Of a stretch of DNA of 64,000 nucleotides, positions 18,701-27,241 are shown piece by piece. Both the position numbers and the translations under genes were made by a program. The first letter of the stretch is position 1. Each line of letters begins with the position of its first letter. Under the pieces are notes generated by a model. The model had not been told where the DNA came from. It saw nothing but the letters and a program-made list of their open reading frames with translations, and searched no databases. The stretch is from Haliscomenobacter hydrossis DSM 1100 (GTDB lineage: Bacteria; Bacteroidota; Bacteroidia; Chitinophagales; Saprospiraceae): contig NC_015510.1 in the NCBI RefSeq assembly GCF_000212735.1, positions 2,568,315 to 2,632,314 on the forward strand. Direction: 5' to 3'.

Positions 18701-19428
18701 GGGTTTGGAGCTGTAGGGTTCGAAGGTTCGGGGGTTCGAGGTTCGGGGGTTCGAGGTTCAGGGGTTATCCCTCGAACTCCCGAACCTTCGAACTCCCGAA
18801 CCCTAATGATCATCAACCCGTCCCGCAAGGGCAGCAAAAGGTTTTCCACCCGCGTATCGGCTTGTATTTTTTCGTTAAACTGGTGAATCAACATGGTGTC
18901 CTTGTCTTTTTTCTCGTGGGTAACTTTGCCGTCCCAGAGTACATTGTCTACGAGGATGATCCCCCCAGGGTTCATTTTGTTGATGACGAGATCATAATGT
19001 TGACTATAATCTTGTTTGCCTCCATCAATCATCACCAAATCAAAGGTGCAATCCAAACCAGCAATAATATCTTCAGCACGACCCCTGTGCAGTTGTATGC
19101 GGTCGGTCAGCCCTGCCTTTTCGACATATTTTCGAAAAATGTACTCCAGCTCGCGATTGGGTTCAATGGTGTGCAACATGCCGTCAGGAGGCAAACCTTC
19201 CGCGATACAAATCGAGCCATATCCCGTAAAAGTTCCTATTTCGAGTGCAAACTTGGGTTTGACCCAAAGGCTGATGAACCGCAACAACTGTCCCTGCAAT
19301 GGGCCGGTCATCATTTGTGGGGCCAGGGTTTTGAGGTGGGTTTCACGGTCCAACTCGTGCAAGACTTCAGAAGGAGGAGTACTATGGGCGGCACAATAAT
19401 GGTAGATGTTGCGTAAAGAACGTTGCAT
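18697..19428 (-). CDS. SAM-dependent O-methyltransferase (family 3) with palindrome-encoded C-terminal tail
   Basis: A 243-aa class I methyltransferase of the catechol/caffeoyl-CoA O-methyltransferase type. The SAM-binding motif ALEIGTFTGYGSI, the acidic LVMIDGGKQDY and the VDNVLWDGKV segment with its metal-binding Asp-Asn are all present. The family usually ends close to LPLRDGLMIIRV, about residue 210. Here some 33 further residues, rich in TPEPR and TPEPS, follow. These are translated from a GTTCG-type palindrome (18716-18803) that elsewhere in the window is non-coding. The stop then overlaps the start of the next gene (ATGA). The tail is probably disordered. Substrate is unknown; the enzyme class is secure. 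Confidence 0.9.
   Translation of the reverse strand: MQRSLRNIYHYCAAHSTPPSEVLHELDRETHLKTLAPQMMTGPLQGQLLRFISLWVKPKFALEIGTFTGYGSICIAEGLPPDGMLHTIEPNRELEYIFRKYVEKAGLTDRIQLHRGRAEDIIAGLDCTFDLVMIDGGKQDYSQHYDLVINKMNPGGIILVDNVLWDGKVTHEKKDKDTMLIHQFNEKIQADTRVENLLLPLRDGLMIIRVREFEGSGVRGITPEPRTPEPRTPEPSNPTAPNP
18716..18803. repeat. GTTCG-type palindrome inside the methyltransferase reading frame
   Basis: Left half GGGTTCGAAGG followed by further GTTCG units; right half CCCTCGAACTCC and CGAACCTTCG units ending in CCCGAACCC. The arms are imperfect but clearly complementary. The element lies entirely inside the 3' end of the O-methyltransferase gene and encodes its extra tail. Confidence 0.85.
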
Positions 19429-19437
19429 ACTAGAAAA

Positions 19438-19541
19438 ATTGAGGTTGAGGAAGGTTGAGAAAGTTGAGAAAGTTGAGCGTCGCCCGTGCTTAAGTCACTG
19501 CAGTAGCCTCAACCTTCTCAACCTTCTCAACCTCTCTCAAC
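19438..19541. repeat. GTTGAG-type palindrome between divergent genes
   Basis: The left half (19438-19477) is built of GGTTGAGAA-like units, the right half (19507-19541) of TTCTCAACC units; the loop of about 30 nt is unrelated to the 22-nt core found elsewhere. It lies between the start codons of the O-methyltransferase (minus) and the M14 peptidase (plus), so it is in a promoter region rather than at a 3' end. Confidence 0.85.
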
Positions 19542-19620
19542 CAACAAAAAGCCAAAGTTCTAAAAGTTTTTTGTACTTTTCCTCACTTCCATACCTTGTT
19601 TAAATTGAACTTGAACAACC

Positions 19621-21357
19621 ATGAAAAAATCGACCCGGCTTGGTTTTATCCTGAGCCTGCTTTTACCTTTCGGCCTACTTGCCCAATACCCAACCCGTTT
19701 TGAGACCAGCAATGGCACCCAAACCCCAACCTACGAAGAGGGCATTGCCTGGTACCAACGCATGGCTACTGATTTTAAAGAAATCGACATGCAAGTAAAA
19801 GGGCCTACCGATAGTGGTTTCCCACTTCATCTCGTGATGTATTCCAAAAACCGCAAATTTGACCTTGCCAAACTCAAAGCCCAGGGCAAAGCCATTTTTT
19901 TCATCAACAACGCCATCCACCCCGGTGAACCCGATGGTGTAGATGCTTCGATGATGCTCTTGCGAGATCTTGCCCTGCACCCCGAGCGTTACCCGATGTT
20001 GGATAGTGTGGTGGTGGCACTGATCCCATTTTACAACATCGGCGGTGCGCTCAACCGCAGTTCGACCAGTCGGGTCAGCCAAAATGGCCCCGAAGCTCAT
20101 GGTTTTCGTGGCAATGCCCGCAATTTCGACCTCAACCGTGATTTTATCAAAGCGGATACCCGCAATGCCCAAAGTTTTATAGCCATCTTTCAGGAACTCG
20201 ATCCCGATTTGTTCATCGATACCCACGTCAGCAATGGCGCCGACTACCAGTACACCATGACTTTTTGTTATGCACAGGAGGAAAAACTGGGGGGCGTTTT
20301 AGGGCCTTTCCACAAAGGAACTTTCCTGCCTTTTCTGTATGAGCACATGAAAACCGCAGGCTTTGAGGCTACACCATACGTCAATGCTTTTGGGCAAACG
20401 CCGGATAAAGGTTTTAGTCAGTTTGCCGATTGGCCGCGCTATTCCACGGGTTATGCGGCACTGTTCCACACCTTTGGCATGATGACGGAAACCCACATGC
20501 TCAAACCTTATGCCCAGCGGGTGAAGTCAACTTATGCACTATTAGATGGGGTGTTGAAATTCTTGGGGCAGCACCGGGCGCGTTTGTTGGCCTTGCGGAA
20601 AGCCACCAAGGAAGCGGTCAAAACCCAAACGGAATTTCCCCTGACCTGGAAACTCAACCGTGAAAAGTTTTCAGAAATTGAGTTCAAAGGTTATGAACCC
20701 GAGTATCCGATCAGTGCCATCAGCGGGCAAAAACGCCTGTACTACAATCGAGACAAGCCACTGAACAAAATTGTCCCTTTTTATGACCACTACGATGTGG
20801 AGCTAAAAGCCAGCAAGCCCTCGGCTTACATCATTCCTCAAGGTTGGCACAATGTCATTGATCGACTCAAAATGAATGGGGTACAAATGCGGCAATTGAC
20901 CCAGGATAGTACGCTTGAATTGGAGGTTTACATCATTGATGCCTATAAAAGCGCAGCTAATCCCTACGAAGGACACCATCAAAATACCAGCGTAGACTTG
21001 CATACCGAACGCCACAAAATAGCCTTGCGCAAAGGGGATTATTTCATTCCCCTCAATCAATGGCGCAATCGTTTTATCGTAGAGGTTCTGGAACCTCAAG
21101 GGGTAGATTCTTACTTCCGCTGGAATTTTTTCGATACCATTTTGCAGGAAAAAGGAGGGTATTCGTCTTACGTATTTGAAGACCTGGCGGCGGAGTTGCT
21201 CCAGAAAGACCCGGCCCTAAAGCAAAAACTGGAGGATAAGAAAAAGGCGGACAAGGCTTTCGCGGATAGTGCTTCGGCGCAGTTGGATTTTGTGTACCGC
21301 AATTCGATCTATTGGGAAAAGGAGTACATGCGGTATCCGGTGTATCGGGTGAGGTGA
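19621..21357 (+). CDS. Secreted M14 family zinc carboxypeptidase
   Basis: A 578-aa exported peptidase with a signal peptide (MKKSTRLGF... ending LLAQ). The M14 zinc motif HxxE is His100 and Glu103 in AIHPGEPDG; the third histidine is probably in LFIDTHVSNG (about residue 202), and the substrate-binding Asn-Arg pair in FDLNRDFIK. The catalytic domain spans about 35-320; the remaining ~250 residues form a beta-rich region without T9SS tail, so it may be periplasmic. Family members trim C-terminal residues from peptides or peptidoglycan stems. The last codons and stop lie within the left arm of a long palindrome. Confidence 0.88.
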   Translation: MKKSTRLGFILSLLLPFGLLAQYPTRFETSNGTQTPTYEEGIAWYQRMATDFKEIDMQVKGPTDSGFPLHLVMYSKNRKFDLAKLKAQGKAIFFINNAIHPGEPDGVDASMMLLRDLALHPERYPMLDSVVVALIPFYNIGGALNRSSTSRVSQNGPEAHGFRGNARNFDLNRDFIKADTRNAQSFIAIFQELDPDLFIDTHVSNGADYQYTMTFCYAQEEKLGGVLGPFHKGTFLPFLYEHMKTAGFEATPYVNAFGQTPDKGFSQFADWPRYSTGYAALFHTFGMMTETHMLKPYAQRVKSTYALLDGVLKFLGQHRARLLALRKATKEAVKTQTEFPLTWKLNREKFSEIEFKGYEPEYPISAISGQKRLYYNRDKPLNKIVPFYDHYDVELKASKPSAYIIPQGWHNVIDRLKMNGVQMRQLTQDSTLELEVYIIDAYKSAANPYEGHHQNTSVDLHTERHKIALRKGDYFIPLNQWRNRFIVEVLEPQGVDSYFRWNFFDTILQEKGGYSSYVFEDLAAELLQKDPALKQKLEDKKKADKAFADSASAQLDFVYRNSIYWEKEYMRYPVYRVR

Positions 21358-21437
21358 GAATTTTAGGAATGTTCCTTTCGGTCGCCGAGCGAAGTCGAGG
21401 TGCCGAAAGGAACATTCCTAAAATTCTTACCTCACCC
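21347..21437. repeat. Long palindrome with conserved loop spanning the end of the M14 gene
   Basis: The arms 21347-21381 and 21403-21437 are 35 bp with a single mismatch; the 21-nt loop begins TCGCCGAGC and ends CGAGGTG. The left arm includes the last codons and stop of the M14 peptidase gene, and the right arm ends 4 bases before the stop of the convergent AAA ATPase gene. Apart from the conserved loop, the arm sequence (with TTTTAGGAATGTTCC) is unlike the other palindromes here. Confidence 0.92.
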
Positions 21438-21441
21438 AAAC

Positions 21442-23004
21442 TTACACTTCCTCGGCTACCCCCATCTGCGCCAACACCATCGCCGGATTCAACGCCGCAG
21501 CCGGGTTGTGCGCGGCCGTAAACGCAGGTGCAGCCGCCAAACGCTCCCGGTTGGCGCGTAGTTGATCAATAGCTTGGGCGAAGTACTCAAAGGGAGCACG
21601 TACGGGTTGTTCCTTGGCCACATCAAAACCGTGCAAATTGCGGGCATCGGCCACGATGCGCTTGAGGTCGGCACCCGAACAATCGTAGGTCAATTCCGCC
21701 AGGTGGCTCAATTCTCCAGCCTTGAGCTGAAGTACACTGCCCGTGATGATTGATTGCAACATGGCCTGCCGCGCCGTCGCATTGGGCAATTTCATTTCCA
21801 GCCACAATTCCACCCGACCACTACGGATCAAGGCAGGGGGCAAGCTACCGATGTTCATCGCGGTAAACATCACCGTCACCTGAGTATTCGACCTGGATTC
21901 CAAACCGTCAAGCATGGTGAGCAAATAGCGGTAAAGACCAAACTCGTCCTGGTTCTCAAACAAGACATCGCAATCGTCGATGAACAGGATGCTGGGCGCG
22001 TTGTGTTTTGCGGCCTCAAAAATCTGGCTCACTTTGTGGTAAAACTGATCGGTACCACTGATCACCGTACCGTCCAGCAAGAAAAATTTGCTGTGTAGGC
22101 GGTGCGCCAAGGCTCGACCAATCGAGGTTTTACCCGTACCAGGAGGACCGTACAACAAGACCCCACGTTTGGCGCGAATGCCCAGGTCTTTGGCCAAATC
22201 GTCGCGCTCCATCGGCACGATGATGTCGATCTCCAATTGGCGGATGACTTCTTCTACGCCGTACAAATCGGAAAAATCCATGGGATCCACTTCAGAAGTA
22301 TCCACGTTGCTGAACAAGGCATAGGTTTCCAAAAACTGAATTAAAAATGGGGTATCAAAAGTACCTTCTGCTGGCAACAATTGACAAGCATAGGCCATTT
22401 GAATGGCGTTGAGGTGGGGGGCAAAAACGTACACCCGCTCAAAGTCGACATTCGATAAGCGACCATTGCTCAGGGTATTGAATAAAAAAGCGTGATCTTC
22501 CGCCGTGAACTCAATCAAATTGACCTTTTGAACAAATTCATTCAAGGGATCAACATAATGCCCGTGTTGGCTGCTCAACACCAAACGTTTGCCGCTTTGC
22601 TCCAACCAACGCAAGATGCCATCCAATGCAGCGATCAAGACGCCCGGACGAGCTTTTCCATAACAGCTTTCCACCATATTACAAACGTGGTGGAAATCAT
22701 CGACGATGACCAGGTCATGCGCCTTGAGGGCTTTGAGCAAGGTTGCGGCAATGCCTTCCTCGATGGCCAGGGGGTGAAAGGTTTGGATTTCGTCAAAAAA
22801 ATCGGCCAGGCGTAAAAGCTGTCCTCCTGTTTCAAGAGCCAGGCGCTTGAGCATGAAGCTGCGGCCGTGGCCATAATTTACACCAAGTCCACATAAGTTA
22901 TGTTGCTGGAGCTTGCCGAGCAATTGCTGATAAGCGACTTCCTGGGTAGGGCTTAAAGGGGGTAGTTCTACGGTTTTTACATTCAAGGGGCGAAGCGTTT
23001 GCAT
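21442..23004 (-). CDS. AAA-family ATPase with a degenerate first and an intact second ATPase module
   Basis: A 520-aa cytosolic ATPase. The second module (about 245-470) is a classical CDC48/FtsH-type AAA core: Walker A GPPGTGKTS near residue 285, Walker B ILFIDDCDVLF near 340, and a sensor-like NIGSLPPALIRSGR with an arginine finger. The N-terminal module (about 25-220) keeps the fold's order but not the nucleotide motif: GVNYGHGRSF replaces Walker A and LVIVDDFHHV resembles Walker B. The C-terminal ~50 residues are alanine-rich. No protease domain is attached, so it is probably a remodelling ATPase. It is the only gene on its strand between convergent and unknown neighbours; partner unknown. 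Confidence 0.85.
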   Translation of the reverse strand: MQTLRPLNVKTVELPPLSPTQEVAYQQLLGKLQQHNLCGLGVNYGHGRSFMLKRLALETGGQLLRLADFFDEIQTFHPLAIEEGIAATLLKALKAHDLVIVDDFHHVCNMVESCYGKARPGVLIAALDGILRWLEQSGKRLVLSSQHGHYVDPLNEFVQKVNLIEFTAEDHAFLFNTLSNGRLSNVDFERVYVFAPHLNAIQMAYACQLLPAEGTFDTPFLIQFLETYALFSNVDTSEVDPMDFSDLYGVEEVIRQLEIDIIVPMERDDLAKDLGIRAKRGVLLYGPPGTGKTSIGRALAHRLHSKFFLLDGTVISGTDQFYHKVSQIFEAAKHNAPSILFIDDCDVLFENQDEFGLYRYLLTMLDGLESRSNTQVTVMFTAMNIGSLPPALIRSGRVELWLEMKLPNATARQAMLQSIITGSVLQLKAGELSHLAELTYDCSGADLKRIVADARNLHGFDVAKEQPVRAPFEYFAQAIDQLRANRERLAAAPAFTAAHNPAAALNPAMVLAQMGVAEEV

Positions 23005-23087
23005 GATAAGTTGAAGTTTGTTTGGGGTGGTAACGGCGGGAGAGGGAAAAAGATTCCCGGAAAGAGTGAATTTTTATCGATAAGGCT

Positions 23088-23618
23088 TCAATGGGAAGCT
23101 TGTAATCTCAGCAGGTCGTTTAATGCTCTGGTTGTCTCTTGCTGTGAAATTTTTAATGCGGAAATTTCTTTCAGTACATTATCTAGCAAATCGTTGGTAT
23201 TCAAGGCTAATTTTTGATGGTAATTGGCTGCAAACGGAGAATAAATCTCTGCTTGATAATATGATTTTTCACTAGGAAGATAATCTTCGTTCAGTTTTTC
23301 GGTAGCAACAATTTGAATAGTATGATAATTTAATTGATCGTCTAAGTCAATCAGGTAACAAAAAGGTTTGCTTAAAAAAAGTTGACGTAGGGTTAAATGG
23401 CCATTAAAAAAGAGACCAAGATCTTTGGTAGAAAAAGGAACGATGATCCATCGGTTATAAAAATCGTCGTTGTCAACCCACTTGTAAAGAAAATGATTTT
23501 CAGGGTTTTCCTGGTCAATGAATAGACTGAGAAGTGGACCTTCGTATTCCAGAATATCACCCAACTTTTGAGGAACAAACCCCAACTTTGAAATCGTTAT
23601 ACCTTGAATTTGTTCCAT
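23088..23618 (-). CDS. Hypothetical protein, 176 aa
   Basis: I do not recognise this protein. It has no signal peptide or membrane segment and looks like a small soluble alpha/beta protein: a strand-rich first two thirds containing EYEGPLLSLF and HFLYKWVDNDD, then a helical end (about 140-176, LLDNVLKEISALKISQQET) that may form a coiled coil. The start segment weakly recalls small DUF6575-like proteins, but I would not rely on that. It follows a good promoter match and is in the same direction as, and 83 bases upstream of, the AAA ATPase gene, so the two could be cotranscribed. Confidence 0.7.
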   Translation of the reverse strand: MEQIQGITISKLGFVPQKLGDILEYEGPLLSLFIDQENPENHFLYKWVDNDDFYNRWIIVPFSTKDLGLFFNGHLTLRQLFLSKPFCYLIDLDDQLNYHTIQIVATEKLNEDYLPSEKSYYQAEIYSPFAANYHQKLALNTNDLLDNVLKEISALKISQQETTRALNDLLRLQASH

Positions 23619-23642
23619 CGCTATAACTTTTGAATAATCACA

Positions 23643-23674
23643 AAGATAAAGTCATTCCTTTACACTTGTCAATA
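23643..23674 (-). promoter_or_regulatory. Promoter for the 176-aa hypothetical gene
   Basis: On the minus strand TTG (complement of 23672-23674) and TATCTTTG (complement of 23643-23650) are 21 bases apart. The -7 box ends 24 bases before the start codon at 23618. Confidence 0.55.
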
Positions 23675-23729
23675 TCTTCTCTGTTCAGAAATTGCTAAGG
23701 CCTGCATCAAAAAGGATAGAAAAAATTAT

Positions 23730-23737
23730 TACCTTTG
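23730..23737 (+). promoter_or_regulatory. -7 box upstream of the SGNH/MBOAT operon
   Basis: TACCTTTG matches TAnnTTTG and lies 88 bases before the start codon of the SGNH lipoprotein gene. No clear upstream TTG is seen at the usual spacing. Confidence 0.4.
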
Positions 23738-23825
23738 CCACCACAAACAAGCATCCCAAAAGCATTTCCATCCAGCCTCCCGTGAACCTGAAACGCCCCG
23801 ATACATCCTCATTCACATTCAGGTC

Positions 23826-25421
23826 ATGCTTCAATTTCCCCTCAAGATCTTCCTGAGTCTCGTACTCGCGTCTACGGGCTGTGCCCCTGCGGCAGAAAAG
23901 CCCAAAGCGCCCCTGGCGGCAAAGGTGACAGCGTCCAAGCCCGTCGCTGCGCCAGCTAAAGACACCATTCCCAAGCCACCGGATCTGGATCCAGCCCAGT
24001 TTCCGTTCATCGATTTTAGCGTTAATACCATTGAACGAGCGGAGTCCCTCCAATCATTTTTCAAACGATTGGACGCTTTAAAGTCCGGAAAATCCAATCA
24101 GGTGCGCGTGCTGCACATCGGCGATTCCCACATCCAGGGAGACTACTTCACGGGTTGGCTGCGGGCTTTTTTCCAGGAAGAATTTGGGCAAGCTGGCCGG
24201 GGTTTGGTATTTCCTTATCAACAAGCCGGAAGTTACAATGCCCGCGATGTAAAAACCAATAGCAAAGGCAATTGGCAAGGGCGAAAAAGTACCTTTCAAA
24301 ATACCGAGATCCCCATTGGCCTGAGTGGCATGGGGATGCGTACCTACTATGAAGATTTTGAACTCAGCATCTATCCTCAAGACCGCTACGGTTTGGATCA
24401 ACGTTTCAATTCGGTGACCATTTTTCACGAAAAAGGGCCCGAAATTTTTGACATGTTGGTAGAAACGGGCAAAACCACTCCGCTTGCCCCCCCGAAACTT
24501 GCAGGCACCAAATCCATCACGGGAAGTATCGAAAGTAAACCCGTACTCGTGACCGGTACCAGCAGCCACAAGGTGCGCTCAGGAGAATCCCTGTACAGCA
24601 TTTCGCGGCGCTACCATTGCAACATTGCCGATTTGCGCAAACTCAATCGACTGAACAGCAATTTGATCCACCCGGGAGATGTACTCAAAGTGCCCGCCTC
24701 CAATTGGGTAGCGCCCCGCACCGCACCAGCGCCAAGTCCTGACCTCAACACGTTCATCGAAGCTGGGGCCAAAATGGTTGCTGGAACCTACGATAGTACT
24801 CAGCCTTTCCTGAGCGTGGTGCATCTGGACACCTTAACTTCCGTACTGCGCATCAAGGGGTTGAAAAACCAGCCCCGACAGGAACGGACTACCTTGTTTG
24901 GTTTTTTACTGGAAAACAATTCCAAACCAGGTTTGCTGTACTGTGCTGCGGGTGCTAACGGGGTTACGTATTACCACTACAACCATGCCCAGTACTTTGT
25001 AGACCAGGCGGCCATGTTGTTTCCCGATTTGATCATCATTTCTTTGGGCACCAATGAGGCTTTTTTGCCAGGCAGCAAAATGGCCGAGGTAGAACGTGAG
25101 GTCGCGGCTTTTTTGGGCAAGTTACAAGCCAAAATGCCCCAGGTTCCCATTTTGGTCACCATCCATCCCGATGTATTAAAAAATAAATCCGTGGACAATA
25201 CCATCGGATTGCAGGTTCGAGATATCTTGCGCAGGCAAACGCAAGAACACCAGGTAGCCATTTGGGATCTCCACCAGGTCATGGGTGGACTGGGCTCAAT
25301 GCGCCGTTGGCGCTCAGGTGGCCTTGCGCAAGCTGATGGAATTCATTTTACCGAAAGAGGATACCTAGTAAAGGCGCAGTTGTTGTACAGCGCCCTGATG
25401 AAAGCCTATGCCGCCAATTAA
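23826..25421 (+). CDS. SGNH/GDSL-hydrolase lipoprotein with internal LysM domain
   Basis: A 531-aa lipoprotein: the signal ends in a lipobox ASTGC with Cys19. SGNH block I is at about residues 97-106 (HIGDSHIQGD, catalytic Ser101), a block II/III-like GANGVTY and SLGTNEAF occur near 380-412, and the catalytic Asp/His block DGIHFTERG is near 504. Between blocks I and II sits a LysM domain (about 247-290, HKVRSGESLYSISRRY) flanked by linkers and a beta-rich segment. LysM domains bind peptidoglycan or other N-acetylglucosamine polymers, so the enzyme is probably tethered to the cell wall. It overlaps the MBOAT gene by 14 bases. By analogy with AlgJ/AlgX-AlgI pairs it probably transfers or removes acetyl groups on an envelope glycan. 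Confidence 0.85.
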   Translation: MLQFPLKIFLSLVLASTGCAPAAEKPKAPLAAKVTASKPVAAPAKDTIPKPPDLDPAQFPFIDFSVNTIERAESLQSFFKRLDALKSGKSNQVRVLHIGDSHIQGDYFTGWLRAFFQEEFGQAGRGLVFPYQQAGSYNARDVKTNSKGNWQGRKSTFQNTEIPIGLSGMGMRTYYEDFELSIYPQDRYGLDQRFNSVTIFHEKGPEIFDMLVETGKTTPLAPPKLAGTKSITGSIESKPVLVTGTSSHKVRSGESLYSISRRYHCNIADLRKLNRLNSNLIHPGDVLKVPASNWVAPRTAPAPSPDLNTFIEAGAKMVAGTYDSTQPFLSVVHLDTLTSVLRIKGLKNQPRQERTTLFGFLLENNSKPGLLYCAAGANGVTYYHYNHAQYFVDQAAMLFPDLIIISLGTNEAFLPGSKMAEVEREVAAFLGKLQAKMPQVPILVTIHPDVLKNKSVDNTIGLQVRDILRRQTQEHQVAIWDLHQVMGGLGSMRRWRSGGLAQADGIHFTERGYLVKAQLLYSALMKAYAAN

Positions 25422-27156
25422 TTGGACTGATTTTTCCGGATTGTGGACTTATGTAGCATCCAGGCCCTTGCTTTTTAGCAACCTGGAGTTCTTCATCCTT
25501 TTTTTTATTTTTTACACGCTTTACTTGTTGTTGCTGCGCAGTTTTAACCTGCGCCTGCTCTTGACCACCATTTTTTCGCTGTTTTTTTATTATAAGTGCA
25601 CCGGAGGGCCCGTCAATTTATGGGTGGTGTACTCCTACCCTTTTGTGTTGTTGATTTTTTCGGCAGTGGTCGATTTTTTTCTGGGGCATTTTATCTATCA
25701 GGCGCCTTCCAAAGCGGGTAAGTTGTTGTTTCTGATCCTCAGCTTGGTCTTCAACCTCGGCATGCTGGTGTATTTCAAGTACACCAATTTTTTCATCGGC
25801 ATCTTCAATTCTACCCTGCATACCAATTGGGCACTGCAAAACATCTACCTCCCGGCGGGTATTTCCTTTTTTGTGTTTCAAACCCTCAGTTACAGCATCG
25901 ACGTGTACCGGGGGCAAATTCAACCCGTCAGTGCAGGGATGAAAGACTTGCGTTCCTTTTTGCGCAGTTTTTTGGACTTCGGCTTTTTTGTCACTTTTTT
26001 TCCCCAATTGCTGGCCGGTCCAATTGTACGCGCGGCCGATTTTTTGCCCCAAATCCGCAAAAAGCCCCATTTGAGTAAGGAGCAAATGGGCCGCGCCATG
26101 ATCCTGATCATGAGCGGTTTGTTCAAAAAAGCCATTATTTCGGATTACATCAGTGTCAATTACGTAGACCGGGTTTTTGAAAACCCTTCTCTATATTCTG
26201 GTTTGGAAAACCTGGTGGCCACTTATGGCTATGCCATTCAAATTTATTGCGATTTTTCGGGGTATTCGGATATGGCCATTGGCTTGGCCTTGTTGCTTGG
26301 GTTTACCCTACCCGATAACTTTCATACGCCTTACCGCTCCAGCAGCATTCAGGAGTTTTGGCGGCGTTGGCACATTTCGCTGTCCAGTTGGCTGCGCGAT
26401 TATTTGTACATTTCCCTCGGCGGCAACCGCAAGGGTAAGTTTTTCACCTACTTCAACCTCATGATTACGATGGTGTTGGGGGGCTTATGGCACGGTGCCA
26501 GTTGGGTGTTCATTGCCTGGGGAGCGCTGCATGGCTTTGCCCTGGCGATAGATCGGGCGCTTTCTATACCCAACCGTTTTTGGGGCAACCCGGCCATGCG
26601 GGCCTTCATCATTGTGCTGATGGTACAATTTGCATTGCAAGGCTCCTTGTATGGGTTGGCCTCCAGCGGTGGAATTTCGCCGGAACAGCTGGCTAGCCTG
26701 AGTTTCAGCAATCTGGTTTTTTTCAGTTTGGCACTACTCCTGACCTTGCTTGCAACCAGCATCGATGTGTTGAGCAATCGGCAAATTCTGGGGCCTTGGG
26801 TAGGTACTTTCCTTACTTTTCACTTCGTAACCTTTTGTTGGATTTTGTTCCGCTCAGGCGCGCTCAACAATCCGAACCCACCGCTGGAAACCACATCCAT
26901 GGTGCTGACCCAAATTGGCTCGGCTTTTCACGGCGAACTGTGGGGACAATTGTGGAGTGGCTATAAACCGGTGTTGTTCCTGATTGTACTAGGCTATGTG
27001 CTGCACTTTATGCCCGACCGGTGGTATGCCTTTTGGGATAAACTGTTTGAACGCAGTCCGGTGCCGGTGCAGGCCTTGGTGCTGGCCCTGGTGGTTTGGC
27101 TGGTGATCCAGACGGCGAGTGCGGATGTGGTGCCGTTTATTTATTTTCAGTTTTGA
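25408..27156 (+). CDS. MBOAT family O-acyltransferase (AlgI/DltB-like)
   Basis: A 582-aa polytopic inner-membrane protein with about a dozen hydrophobic segments. It has the MBOAT signature, with the conserved histidine in LGGLWHGASWVF (about residue 355), the upstream IQEFWRRWHISLSSW motif, and AGPIVRAADFLPQ in the central part. Such proteins move acyl groups from a cytoplasmic donor to an extracytoplasmic polysaccharide or peptidoglycan acceptor with the help of an SGNH partner. The start codon lies inside the end of the SGNH lipoprotein gene, so the two are translationally coupled and very likely act together. The acceptor polymer cannot be read from the sequence; no alginate genes are nearby. 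Confidence 0.92.
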   Translation: MPPINWTDFSGLWTYVASRPLLFSNLEFFILFFIFYTLYLLLLRSFNLRLLLTTIFSLFFYYKCTGGPVNLWVVYSYPFVLLIFSAVVDFFLGHFIYQAPSKAGKLLFLILSLVFNLGMLVYFKYTNFFIGIFNSTLHTNWALQNIYLPAGISFFVFQTLSYSIDVYRGQIQPVSAGMKDLRSFLRSFLDFGFFVTFFPQLLAGPIVRAADFLPQIRKKPHLSKEQMGRAMILIMSGLFKKAIISDYISVNYVDRVFENPSLYSGLENLVATYGYAIQIYCDFSGYSDMAIGLALLLGFTLPDNFHTPYRSSSIQEFWRRWHISLSSWLRDYLYISLGGNRKGKFFTYFNLMITMVLGGLWHGASWVFIAWGALHGFALAIDRALSIPNRFWGNPAMRAFIIVLMVQFALQGSLYGLASSGGISPEQLASLSFSNLVFFSLALLLTLLATSIDVLSNRQILGPWVGTFLTFHFVTFCWILFRSGALNNPNPPLETTSMVLTQIGSAFHGELWGQLWSGYKPVLFLIVLGYVLHFMPDRWYAFWDKLFERSPVPVQALVLALVVWLVIQTASADVVPFIYFQF

Positions 27157-27241
27157 GGGATCAAGGAAAAATGAGTAGCTTTGCTCAAGGCAGATCACCA
27201 AGCTGCCAGGGAATCTACATGCCTGTTCTAATTTTCCCATT

